64,000 bases of DNA from Flavobacteriales bacterium. GTDB taxonomy: Bacteria > Bacteroidota > Bacteroidia > Flavobacteriales_F > PHOS-HE28. The stretch lies in contig JADKFY010000004.1 of the NCBI GenBank assembly GCA_016717305.1, forward strand, positions 1-64,000. Reading direction: 5' to 3'. A program made the position numbers and the translations under genes. Below, piece after piece: positions 27,779 to 37,060 of this stretch. Positions within the stretch are counted from its first letter, which is position 1. Every line of letters begins with the position of its first letter. The notes below the pieces were generated by a model that saw nothing but the letters and a program-made list of their open reading frames with translations, had not been told where the DNA came from and ran no database searches.

Positions 27779-30261
27779 AGCCCGAAGCCGATCTTGTTGG
27801 CGGCCTGATCACGCGCCTTTTTGGGCAGCAGGTCCAGAAGCCCGAAGTTGATCTCACGGAGACGCTCCCAGTTGCTGCTTTCAACGGCGAACCTACCAGC
27901 CTCGATAAGGCTCTTGGACTGAGTTTGGTCGTTCATAGAATGTTGCTGGTCACTGAGCCATTTGAACATGCCGAGAAGGAACTTGGGAGTTCTCCAACGG
28001 ATCTGTCCAATTATGGCTTGGAGTTCGTCCGACTTCTCCTGGATCCGTAGTGGGTTGTTACTTGAGAGGAATGAGGGTTCTTGAGCTATTATGTTCTTGA
28101 ACGTGTTCCTTTCGTGGTCGTTCCCTCCTTCGTCAAGCAACTGCCTGCATTCTTCCTTCACTTCAACATAGAGTTCCTTGAACTTATTGATGCGCTTGTC
28201 CTTTGTGGCAACATCCAAATCCTGCGCGATCTTCCGCTTTCGGTCTTCGAGCTGATAACGCTTGTCCGTTACGTCATCACTGCTGAGAGTCTCGACTTCT
28301 TCAGCGACGACGGCTAATTGCTTTTTCAGCTTAGCTAGGTGACTAGCTGTTTCATACTCCTCCTTATCGGTTGCGATCTCCAATTCTTCGTCAAGTTGAT
28401 CAACAAGATCATTGACGTGGTCCTTGAGTAAGGCGAGATGTGTTTCCCGAACCTTGGAGTTGAAAACGTTCTTGAACTCCTGGTCGGACATTGTGAGATA
28501 CGCAGAAACGGTAAGGTCCCTGCTTTCGGACACGGAGATGGTTATCTCAATATCTGAGCCTTTAGCGACATCACGTGAAGTCATTCGACCAGTGACCTCA
28601 ATAATGCCAACCGGTTTGTTGGCTGAAGGAAGCGAGGTTTGAGGACCTTCGTAAACGTTGATCCAGAGACGGTCTTGGTCGTTCCCTTTGATCAAGGTTT
28701 TGTTGATCGGAAAGGTAACCGTCTTTTTTGCAGGGAGTATGGTGTTACGTTCAAATACCGGAAAGAGCCTTGTGGATCCTATATGATCCAAGTCATCGAC
28801 TTCGAGGCAAATGTCCTCAGGTAAAGGCTGCCCACTGATCGCAAACCCACTGTTGATGCCGATCGGTTCCAAGTCGGTCTCCACAGGGTTATTCTGTGCA
28901 TCGTAAACGGTGAGGGTGAAATAGTTGAACGCATTTTCAACCAAGGGAAGGTCCTCACTGATGCGCTCGGTCAACTTCTTCAAACCTGAGTCGAATCCAC
29001 CGTCCTGTCGAACGATACGGTATAAGAGGTTTTCGGTGATGCCCATCACCCGAGCAGCGAAGAGCTCGTCCCTTTCCTTGGAAGCCTTATTGTAAGAGGC
29101 TCTGATGGAAACACGGGATGGGTTTGCACTAGGGACCTTCTTTGCTATCTCTTCGGCTTCGTTGCGGCATAGTATGCAGCACCGATAGCAACAGCCGTGG
29201 TCGGGTCGATCTCGCAGTTCACCCGTATCTGTAGCACCTCCTCTGTACGTTGGCGAACGAAAGGGATGTATGTCGAGCCACCGACCATCAGCGTATTCAA
29301 CATCTTGAGCCGTCAAGGAATTACGGGTCAAGATGGCCTTGATCATATCCAGCGTGCTGTCGATATGGGGTTTGATGAGCTCATTGAACTCAGACCTCGT
29401 GATGGTGACCTCGATATCCACGGCTTCGCCGGAAGCATCCTCAAAGCCATTGACCTCTATCTCAGCAGAAGAAACCGCAGAGAGTTTCACCTTGGCTTCC
29501 TCGGCTTTGTGACAGAGCTTGAAGTATACCCCATTAAGGCGACCAGAGGCACTAGTCAACTCCTTGTATAGATCGTCGAACGTGTGATGTTGGGAGAGCT
29601 TAGGAATGATCAGCTTCCACGATAAGTCGATCGAAGTCGGCGCCACCAAGGAAGTTATCACCCTATGATCAAGCACCTTCATTTCGCCATCCTTGATGCG
29701 TAAAAGTGCAACGTCGAAGGTGCCTCCACCGAGATCATAAACGAGCCATTTCCCGTCGCTCATTTCGTTGACCTTCTTCATGTTCGCATACGCAAGACTT
29801 GCGGCGATCGGCTCCTGAAGTAGTACTACCTGCCCGAACCCGGCCTGGTGCCCTGCTTCTTTTGTCGCATTACTCTGGATCATGTCGAACGAAGCCGGAA
29901 TGGTAAGCACCACCGCATCGAGTGTATCGCCAGTATTGACGAAGGTCTTCAGCTGCTTGCGGACCTGAGCAGATAGCTCAATGGGGGTTACTGATTCATT
30001 GGTCGATTTGATCTTGTAGGATTCAGAAGTGCCCATCTTCCTTTTGAAGACGGCCACAACATTCTTTGGGTCGCGCTCCAAGTATTGTTTCGCATGTGTG
30101 CCCACGACGATCTTGTCCTTACGGTACAAGACTACAGATGGGAGGGTCGCGCGTCCATAGTCCAACGGATTGTTGAAGATGATAACCTCGCCCTTTACAA
30201 ATTTGGCTATTGCACTGTTGGTGGTGCCGAGATCGATACCGAAGTTGATGGTGGATTCCAT
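27775..30261 (-). CDS. Long Hsp70-family chaperone with C-terminal coiled-coil extension
   Basis: An 828-residue protein, longer than housekeeping DnaK (about 640). The ATPase domain shows FGIDLGTTNSAIAKF at the start (phosphate 1), PASFDMIQSNATKEAG, EPIAASLAYA and YDLGGGTFDVALL (phosphate 2). Two short stretches (residues about 205-222 and 325-368) read as nonsense, but another frame gives the expected LGGADFDR and LMVGGSTYIPFVRQ, so compensating base errors are likely. After a substrate-binding-like beta part there is a charged helical region (residues about 590-720, for example DQLDEELEIATDKEEYE and LEDRKRKIAQDLDV) and a C-terminal helical tail. It sits between a GrpE-like gene (10-bp gap) and the TerB-like gene (overlap), so it is probably a specialised chaperone machine rather than the general DnaK. 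Confidence 0.85.
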   Translation of the reverse strand: MESTINFGIDLGTTNSAIAKFVKGEVIIFNNPLDYGRATLPSVVLYRKDKIVVGTHAKQYLERDPKNVVAVFKRKMGTSESYKIKSTNESVTPIELSAQVRKQLKTFVNTGDTLDAVVLTIPASFDMIQSNATKEAGHQAGFGQVVLLQEPIAASLAYANMKKVNEMSDGKWLVYDLGGGTFDVALLRIKDGEMKVLDHRVITSLVAPTSIDLSWKLIIPKLSQHHTFDDLYKELTSASGRLNGVYFKLCHKAEEAKVKLSAVSSAEIEVNGFEDASGEAVDIEVTITRSEFNELIKPHIDSTLDMIKAILTRNSLTAQDVEYADGRWLDIHPFRSPTYRGGATDTGELRDRPDHGCCYRCCILCRNEAEEIAKKVPSANPSRVSIRASYNKASKERDELFAARVMGITENLLYRIVRQDGGFDSGLKKLTERISEDLPLVENAFNYFTLTVYDAQNNPVETDLEPIGINSGFAISGQPLPEDICLEVDDLDHIGSTRLFPVFERNTILPAKKTVTFPINKTLIKGNDQDRLWINVYEGPQTSLPSANKPVGIIEVTGRMTSRDVAKGSDIEITISVSESRDLTVSAYLTMSDQEFKNVFNSKVRETHLALLKDHVNDLVDQLDEELEIATDKEEYETASHLAKLKKQLAVVAEEVETLSSDDVTDKRYQLEDRKRKIAQDLDVATKDKRINKFKELYVEVKEECRQLLDEGGNDHERNTFKNIIAQEPSFLSSNNPLRIQEKSDELQAIIGQIRWRTPKFLLGMFKWLSDQQHSMNDQTQSKSLIEAGRFAVESSNWERLREINFGLLDLLPKKARDQAANKIGFGL

Positions 30262-30271
30262 TGTTTCTGGG

Positions 30272-30627
30272 CTAAGGGTTTACTGACTGCACAATGACGA
30301 CGCCCTTGCGAGCAATTATATTGAGACCGCCGCTCTTATAACGGATGATCGGCTTGATCACCTCGGTGATGATGAGGTTTTCAGTTGAAGTGCCGGGGTT
30401 ATGCTTGCCTCCACATCACTCCGGGTCTCGTCGAAAGATTCACCAAGGGGAGAGTCATAAACCAGCCCAGCGTTGTTATCGAACGATGCGAGAACCTCCT
30501 TAAGCCTGTTGATGTTCCGGCTTATGGAGTTGGCTTGTTCAATGGAGGCGAGCTTCTTCCTCGATCTCGAAGACTCGATCAAGAATATCGATGTATAGCT
30601 TGGGTAACGTAAGGGTTCGGTCACCAT
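30272..30627 (-). CDS. GrpE-like nucleotide-exchange factor candidate (frame breaks)
   Basis: About 118 residues from ATG 30627 after correcting two breaks: MVTEPLTLPKLYIDILDRVF and EIEEEARLIEQANSISRNI form a helical N-terminal half. Then comes RLKEVLASFDNN, a central LVYDSPLGESFDETRSDVEA and a beta-like end (NLIITEVIKPIIRYKSGGLN, IIARKGVVIVQ). The layout of a long helix followed by a small beta domain with a 'P-I-x-x' end recalls GrpE, and the P-G-E-x-F/Y-D-x-x-x-H region of GrpE has an echo in PLGESFDETR. It is shorter than true GrpE (about 190). The position, 10 bp before the Hsp70 gene, supports the call, but homology is not proven. Confidence 0.5.
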
Positions 30628-30635
30628 GTATGTGT

Positions 30636-32108
30636 TCAGTTAAACAGGCCGGTGAATACTAGGTACGCAAGGTAGATGACGAGCACGTATCGCCAAACAA
30701 GCTGGTAAGTGTGCAGAGGAAGTTTACGAGTGAATCGATAATGATTTCCGCTACTCATACAAATAGCGCCCGATCGGGTATATTGGAATACCGAAAATGA
30801 CAAAATAGTGGGTAGAGCCGTACATGGTGGTGCCGCAACCATGGATCAGATGAAGTGTAGGTGCGGACTCTACGGGTTTGCCTACGACGGCCTGGTCAGG
30901 CAGGGCATTGTCTTTTGTTTGAGGCCAAGCAAGTGAACTATGTCGGCTTGCAGGCGCCTTTGACTTCTGGCGACGTGCGTATTTCGAAAGCCAAGTACAA
31001 TAGTTCCATTGCTTTGGAGTGGTGATTGTACGAATTCCAAACACTAACTGACAACTCCCTAAGCCGGTTCGCTACCACATCGCGTACCTCATCGGCAAAC
31101 CCACCTAGTGCGTTCAACTCGGTTGTATCTATGTCGACTTTGACATTCTGCGCTAAAATATTCTTAGCCGTAACCATCTCTATCAATTCATTGATCTCCT
31201 TGGTCCGCTTTGCCCAAAGCTTAAAGACCACACTATGCTTATGCTCATCTAAACGCTGAAGATGCTTAGCCTTGACTATGCCGAAGTTCTTTTCGAATTG
31301 TGGCCGACTAGCGCTATCCAGGTCCAAAAGAAGCAAGTGTTCCAAGAGATTATATGGCACTAGGGTAGTATTGTATGTGTTCCATATTGCAAGACAAAGG
31401 CGGTTCACCTGCGCCGCAAGTTTGTTCCTTGTACCCTGGAAGTAACTCGGTAGAGTATTGAGCGGCTCGATCGGTACGGTCGTTTGAACGAGGGTCGTCA
31501 ATTCTTCAACGGTTTCCTCATCGTAATCCGATTCTTCGTTGGTTACCTCTTCTGTGATCGACTGCAGGTCATTGATACGTGACTGAAGCTCGTTGTATAG
31601 GCTTCGATATGCTAGGGCCTCATGCAGGAGCAACCAGTATTTGGAGCTTGAGAACATTCTCGAGCGAGGGTGAGGCGCCTTGGGGCTTAGGATGCCGGTT
31701 GAACTGCTTGCCAGGAAAGCCTGATGCAGGGCTTTGTCGAACCGGGGAGCAAAAAGGGCTAATAAAATCCCGGAAGCGCGTGTCCAAGTAATTGCTCTCG
31801 ATCAAAGGAGCCCGAAACAGAGACATGTCCCCATGTGTCAAAAGGGCTAGTAGATTACTGTTGTTCAATAAGTAACCATGGAAACTCAGGTTATCCGGGC
31901 TCTCCAAGTCCTCTAAAGCTTTGTCGCACTCCCACCGTGAATAGGTTGCTCCATTTTGGTGAAAGGCACCGTCATCGGCTAGTTCGATCTCCGCGTACAG
32001 ACGCCGGCGCAGCTTCTTAATGGAAATAGGGTCCAGCGAATCCACCTCAGATGAACTGAGGCCTAAAAGGACGAGAGGATTGATATATTTCATTGGGTTA
32101 GCTAGCAT
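30636..32108 (-). CDS. Unknown first gene of the chaperone operon, with C-terminal membrane segment (frame breaks)
   Basis: About 485 residues when four frames are joined. It begins at ATG 32108 or 32093 with MKYINPLVLLGLSSSEVDSL and SIKKLRRRLYAEIELAD, which loosely resembles the start of a J-like helical domain (NPL..LGL..., then a basic helix), but I see no HPD motif. A long helical middle (residues about 130-400, acidic NEESDYDEETVEELTT) follows. The C-terminus has a GCGTTMYGS motif, a hydrophobic FVIFGIPIYPIGRYLY and a last membrane helix VWRYVLVIYLAYLVFTGLF. It starts 5 bp after the hsdR stop and ends 8 bp before the GrpE-like gene, so it is probably co-transcribed with both. It could tether or recruit the Hsp70; this is inference. 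Confidence 0.55.
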
Positions 32109-32112
32109 CAAC

Positions 32113-35100
32113 TCAGGCCGACCACTCCCCCGCCAACATCTCCGCCTGCCGCAACACCAGGTCCGTCGCCAGCTTCTGCATATCCGGCGGATAGCCATAG
32201 TGTCTGAGCGTCCGCTTCACGATCACCTTCAGCTTGGCCTTCACGCTCTCCTTGATCGTCCAATCGATGCTGGCGTTCTGGCGCACGCGCTCGGTGAGGA
32301 CCACGGCCAGTTCGCGGAGCTTCTCCTGTTGCATCAGCTCCTTGGCGCTGTCGTTGTTGGCCACGGCCGTGTAGAAGGCGTACTCGTATTCGCTGAGGCC
32401 CATGTCGGCGGCCTGCTTGTCGCTGGCGGTGATCTCCTTGCTCACCTTGATCAGCTCTTCGATCACTTCGGCGGCGCTGAGGATCTTGTTGTGGTAGCGC
32501 TTGATGCTGTCCTCCAGCATGTCCATCAGGCTGCGGCTTTGCACGATGTTGGTGCGGGCGCGGGCTTTGATCTCGTCGTTCAGGAGTTTCTTGAGCACTT
32601 CGATGGCCACGTTCTTGTGCGCCATGCCTTTCAGCTCCAACAGGAACTCCTCGCTGAGCACGGAGATGTCCGGCTTCTTGATGCCCGCTGCATCGTAGAC
32701 GTCGATGACCTTCTCGCTCACCAACGCCTGGTCGATGACCTGCCGGATGGTGGTCTCCAACTCTTCATCGGTGCGGCCGCTGCCCGTGCCGTCGAACTTC
32801 ACGAGGCGGGCCTTCACGGCTTGGAAGAAGCCGACCTCGTCCTTCACGTCCATCGCCTGGTCGTGCGGGATGGCGATGGCGAAGGTCTTGCTAAGCGCCG
32901 TGACCTCGTTGATGTAGCGCCGCTTGCCGTCCTCCAAACCGAGCACATGTTCTTCGGCACCGAGGATGAGGGATAGCTTCTTCGCGGTGTCCGCTTGGAA
33001 GTATTCCTCGTAGGGGAAGCCGTTGTATAGGTTGGCGACCACTTCCAGCTTCTCCAGCATCAGCCCCACGGCTTGCTCCTGCGCAATGGTGGGGTCGCCC
33101 TTGCCTCCCGCATCGGAATAGAAGCTGAGCGCCTTCTTCAGGTCGGCGGCGATGCCGAGGTAGTCCACCACCAAGCCGCCGGGCTTGCCCTTGAACACGC
33201 GGTTCACGCGGGCGATGGCCTGCATGAGGTTGTGGCCCTTCATCGGCTTGTCGATGTAGAGCGTGTGCATGCTGGGCGCATCGAAGCCGGTGAGCCACAT
33301 GTCGCGCACGATCACCAGTTGCAGGGGATCCTTCGGGTCCTTCATGCGCTCGGCCAGGGCGCGGCGCTGCTCCTTGGTGCTGTGGTGCTTGCTCATCGCC
33401 GGACCGTCCGATGAGGCGGCCGTCATCACCACTTTGATCTTGCCTTTGCTCAGGTCGTTGTCGTGCCACTCCGGACGCAGCGCCACGATGGCCGCGTACA
33501 GTTCCGCGGCGATGCGGCGGCTCATGGCCACGATCATGCCCTTGCCTTCGAAGACCTCTTGCCGCTGCTCGAAGTGGGTCACGATGTCGCGGGCCACGTT
33601 CTTGATCCGGTTCTCGCTGCCGATCAGCGCCTCCAGCTGGGTCCACTTGGCCTTGGCCTTCTGCGTGTCGGTGAGTTGCTCTTGGTCGAGGCTGTCGTCG
33701 AGGTCCTTGATCAGTTGCTTGCCTTCTTCGGTCAGGTTCACCTTGGCCAGGCGGCTCTCGTAGTAGATGCGCACCGTGGCGCCGTCCTCCACGGCCTGCG
33801 CGATGTCGTACACATCCACGTAGTTGCCGAACACCGCCGGGGTGTTCACATCGGTGCTCTCGATGGGCGTGCCGGTGAAGCCCAGGTAGGTGGCATTGGG
33901 CAGCGCATCGCGCAGGTACTTGGCGAAGCCGTAAACGATCTTGCTGCCGACCACCTCACCCGCTTCATCCTTCACATCCACGTTGCGGGCCTTGAAGCCG
34001 TACTGCGTGCGGTGCGCTTCGTCGGCGATCACCACGATGTTCTCGCGGGCGCTCAGTTCGTCATACACGTTGCCCTCTTCGGGCTGGAACTTCTGGATGG
34101 TGGTGAACACCACGCCGCCGCTGGCCACCTTCAGCAACTCCTTCAGGTGGTCGCGGTCCACGGCCTGCACGGGTTCCTGCCTCAGCAGTTGCACACTGGC
34201 CGCGAAGGTGTCGAAGAGCTGGTCGTCCAGGTCGTTGCGGTCGGTGATCACCACGATGGTGGGGTTGTCCAAGGCCAGCACCACCTTGCCGGTGTAGAAC
34301 ACCATGCTCAGGCTCTTGCCGCTGCCTTGCGTGTGCCACACCACACCGCCCTTGCGGTCGCCGGTGGCCTGCTTGCTCACGCCGGGCAAGCCGTAGCTCT
34401 CGGGTGATTCCGCCACCATCGGAACGCTGCCGCTTGCCGCCGCAGGCGGAGCCTTGTATCCCGTTGCCCGCAACGTGCTCGCCACCGCCCGGTTCACCGC
34501 GTAGTACTGGTGGTAGGCGGCGATCTTCTTTACCGTGGTGATGGTGTTGACGCCCGTCTTCGGGTCTTCCTTCTTGCTGCGCTCGAACACGATGAAGTGG
34601 CGCACCAGGTCGAGCAGGGTCTCCTTGTTGAGCATGCCCACGATCAGCGTTTCCAGCTGACCGATAAGCGGCGAGGCTTCCACCTTGCCATCGCTGGTCT
34701 TCCAGCTCATGTACCGGCTGAAGCCGCTGCTCACCGTGCCGGCCTTGGCCTCCAGGCCGTCGCTGATCACCACCACGCAGTTGTAAGTGAACAGACCGGG
34801 TATGGTCTCCTTGTAGGTCTCCACCTGCTTGTAGGCGCTGCGGATGCTCGCCTTCTCATCGGCGGCGTTCTTCAGCTCCATCAGCACCAGCGGCAGGCCG
34901 TTCACGAACAGCAGCACATCGGGCCGCTTGTTCTTGCCGTTCTCCACCACGGTGTATTGGTTCACCACCAGCAGGTCGTTGTTGGCGGGGCTGGTAAAGT
35001 CCACCAGCCACACCAGGTCGCCGCGCGTATTGCCATCCTGCTGGTAGTCCACCTTCACGCCTTCGGTAAGCATGCGGTGGAAGACCTCGTTGTTCACCAG

Positions 35101-35337
35101 CAGCTCCGGGCTGGCGATGCGCGCCACCTGCTTCACCGCTTCCTCCTGCGCCGCCGCCGGTATGCGCGGGTTGATGCGCCGCACGGCCGCGCGCAGGCGC
35201 TCCAGCAGCAGCACCTGTTCGTAGCTCGCGCGCTCGGGGTGCTCGCCATCGTGCGCAATGCCGGGGCCGTGCTGGTAGGCATAGCCCAGCTCGCGCAAGC
35301 GCCCAATGGCGAACTGTTCGATCTGGTCTTCGGTCAT
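32113..35337 (-). CDS. hsdR: Type I restriction enzyme R subunit (HsdR)
   Basis: HsdR is the DNA-translocating and cleaving subunit of type I restriction enzymes. The 1074-residue frame is intact from MTEDQIEQFAIGRLRELGY; this ATG (35337) fits the family start better than one 13 codons upstream. The N-terminal nuclease core shows RPDVLLFVNGLPLVLMELKN (PD-ExK type). Helicase motifs follow: Walker A VVWHTQGSGKSLSM, DRNDLDDQLF, VIADEAHRTQYG (motif II DEAH), GFTGTPIE, and later MWLTGFDAPSMHTLYIDK and QAIARVNRVF. The C-terminal third is helical, as in the family. GC content is high (one 60-base line sampled near 33481 has 42 G/C). It is separated from hsdS by three accessory genes and followed 5 bp later by the chaperone operon. 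Confidence 0.95.
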   Translation of the reverse strand: MTEDQIEQFAIGRLRELGYAYQHGPGIAHDGEHPERASYEQVLLLERLRAAVRRINPRIPAAAQEEAVKQVARIASPELLVNNEVFHRMLTEGVKVDYQQDGNTRGDLVWLVDFTSPANNDLLVVNQYTVVENGKNKRPDVLLFVNGLPLVLMELKNAADEKASIRSAYKQVETYKETIPGLFTYNCVVVISDGLEAKAGTVSSGFSRYMSWKTSDGKVEASPLIGQLETLIVGMLNKETLLDLVRHFIVFERSKKEDPKTGVNTITTVKKIAAYHQYYAVNRAVASTLRATGYKAPPAAASGSVPMVAESPESYGLPGVSKQATGDRKGGVVWHTQGSGKSLSMVFYTGKVVLALDNPTIVVITDRNDLDDQLFDTFAASVQLLRQEPVQAVDRDHLKELLKVASGGVVFTTIQKFQPEEGNVYDELSARENIVVIADEAHRTQYGFKARNVDVKDEAGEVVGSKIVYGFAKYLRDALPNATYLGFTGTPIESTDVNTPAVFGNYVDVYDIAQAVEDGATVRIYYESRLAKVNLTEEGKQLIKDLDDSLDQEQLTDTQKAKAKWTQLEALIGSENRIKNVARDIVTHFEQRQEVFEGKGMIVAMSRRIAAELYAAIVALRPEWHDNDLSKGKIKVVMTAASSDGPAMSKHHSTKEQRRALAERMKDPKDPLQLVIVRDMWLTGFDAPSMHTLYIDKPMKGHNLMQAIARVNRVFKGKPGGLVVDYLGIAADLKKALSFYSDAGGKGDPTIAQEQAVGLMLEKLEVVANLYNGFPYEEYFQADTAKKLSLILGAEEHVLGLEDGKRRYINEVTALSKTFAIAIPHDQAMDVKDEVGFFQAVKARLVKFDGTGSGRTDEELETTIRQVIDQALVSEKVIDVYDAAGIKKPDISVLSEEFLLELKGMAHKNVAIEVLKKLLNDEIKARARTNIVQSRSLMDMLEDSIKRYHNKILSAAEVIEELIKVSKEITASDKQAADMGLSEYEYAFYTAVANNDSAKELMQQEKLRELAVVLTERVRQNASIDWTIKESVKAKLKVIVKRTLRHYGYPPDMQKLATDLVLRQAEMLAGEWSA

Positions 35338-35400
35338 CGTCGATGAAGGACGAAAAGGACCATATCCATGTGGCACGGAAAGAGAAAGATCTTGGAAAGA

Positions 35401-36268
35401 TTAGTCGTGTTCGGGGACATCTGCCAGCATGGCGAATTCCTTTTCGCTTGAGGATGCATCGCGCAGATTTACCACACGTGAGATGGACTCTAGTACCTAG
35501 TGCCTTCCGCACGTCAGGTGAGGCTAACTGCTCCTCAGTCGCATACACGAGTACACCCGTATCTTCCTCCTTTATCTGTCCAGCCCGGATGACATGCTCG
35601 AAACTGTAGGCGACTGCACGATAGGTGTTCCTCAGTGCCGGTTTTGTTTTGGGCAAGGACATACGCTGGTACAACTTGATCGGTGACCCGTTCGCGATAG
35701 CATCTGAGAAGATGAGTTCCTCCATAACCCCATTCACGGTGCATGGAACCACGTAGTTCGGCTTAAAGTTCTTATGCTGCCTTATGCTGAATCGACTCAG
35801 CAGTTCTTCAACGATTTCATCTAGAGTGAGGTCGCGAGGGTCGTCCGGTGCGTTGGGTTTAACCAGCTGCTGAAAGAGCTGTTCGGCGACGAAGGGTAGG
35901 TCTTCTTCGCCAACGGAGTCCATTATCTCCCCAGCCTCTGCAAGGACGAAGTTGCCCTTGCCTGATTCTACAATAGCAGTCAAGAAGTCCGGTGAGGCCA
36001 ACGGCACGACAACCCCGCTCTTGGGCGCTTTGAAGGTCTCTCCACTTACCGCGTCACGCCAGTAACGCACCCATTGCTTGTAAGCACTTGGGGAACTCAC
36101 CCAAACAGGTATCTGGCGACCATCCACTTCGCCGGGCCGGTCACTAAACTCGCCCAGAAAGCGAGCTTCCACCCCGTATGGAGAAAGGACCAGCACGCCG
36201 ATATTGCGCGGTTCAAACCGCTGCATATCGGCAATGTATTTGGCAAGCAGATATTTAGTGGTGCTCAT
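35401..36268 (-). CDS. DUF3037-like protein, partner of the HipA-like kinase (frame break)
   Basis: About 288 residues. The N-terminus (KYLLAKYIADMQRFEPRNIG, VLVLSPYGVEARFLGE) matches the DUF3037 pattern of a beta strand, 'R-x-E-P-x-N-V-G' and a second strand. DUF3037 genes commonly lie beside HipA-like kinases, and here the start overlaps the kinase stop (36265-36268). The protein is longer than a minimal DUF3037 (about 130 residues), with an acidic middle (GEIMDSVGEEDLPF) and a later VVPCTVNGVMEELIF segment. A frame break near 35485 must be corrected to reach the natural end (SISRVVNLRDASSSEKEFA, then DVPEHD) at TAA 35401; otherwise the frame runs wrongly through the start of hsdR. Biochemical function is unknown. 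Confidence 0.6.
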
Positions 36269-37035
36269 AGTTTAAGTCTCCAGTTTTGGATGGACTTGAA
36301 CTCGGCCTGATTTGCTTCGATCAACTCCACTAAGGTATCACGTCTATGCATTAGGAAACGAATTCCGGCTGATGTTTCTTGTCCCGTAAGACCATAGGGT
36401 TCGGCTTCGCTGACCACACCTCTATAAAATAGTCCGGAGTGCGCTTTATCCGGTCTATCCAACTGCTAAAATGGTCGTCCGTGTGAAGCACATCCACCAA
36501 GCAATGGCGATGGGTGCCAGACTTGGTTGGGTCAGCAGGATCTACCGAAATGCCCAAACGGTCCATTAGTGCGGTCATTCGCGCTTCACCTTGCCCGGCC
36601 ACGTACCCGCACAAAGCATGGCTGTGGTCAAAGATGTCCATGTGGGGTGGCTTCGTGCCGAAGTCCACTTGGAAGTTACTCACATGACGGTCGCAATTTC
36701 CTACCCAGATGTCAAACAGGAGCAATCCTGTGCTCAGGTCGGGGAGTTCCTTCACGCACCTCGCCGGATCTCACTGGCGGTAGCGTGTTTCCGTTGAGGT
36801 CGAACGATAATGAAGCGAACCAAGGCGGGTTCGTTCCATCGGCTACTACAGCCGTCGGCGGCATTGGCAAGCGAAGAAACCGCGCGAGCTCGGCACAGAT
36901 TAGCTCATTAGGTATGCAGTAGGGTACCGCCGAGTTGTCCTTCGCAAAAGCCTCCAGTGTGGCATAGTGCGTTCCAGCAACGCCGACTCCGACTTGACGG
37001 CCGAGCGCCCTGAGCTTGTATATCCGCTGTGGCAT
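36265..37035 (-). CDS. HipA-like (HipA_2) kinase (frame breaks)
   Basis: About 255 residues in three frames. The N-terminal part (NELICAELARFLRLPMPPTAVV, shown in part) is the typical 'N-E-x-x-A-x-x-L-A-x-x-L-x-L-P' region of HipA_2-type proteins. The central part carries the catalytic-type motifs LFDIWVGNCDRHVSNFQV (N-x-D-R-H-x-x-N) and MDIFDHSHALCG (metal-binding D-H). These residues look intact, so an active Ser/Thr kinase or related transferase is possible. It is shorter than HipA toxin (about 440) and lacks an adjacent HipB repressor, so it is not a standard HipAB module. The gene follows the PIN gene by 25 bp and overlaps the DUF3037-like gene. Breaks lie near 36735 and 36440. Confidence 0.65.
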
Positions 37036-37060
37036 GATGTTTTTAATTGCTGCGATTCGT

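Noticed and set aside
34856..35400. C-terminal extension of the DUF3037-like protein into hsdR
   Set aside because: It arises from a frame break near 35485; another frame gives a natural end at TAA 35401.
36265..37035. HipAB toxin-antitoxin pair
   Set aside because: No HipB-like helix-turn-helix gene is adjacent; the neighbours are the PIN and DUF3037-like genes.
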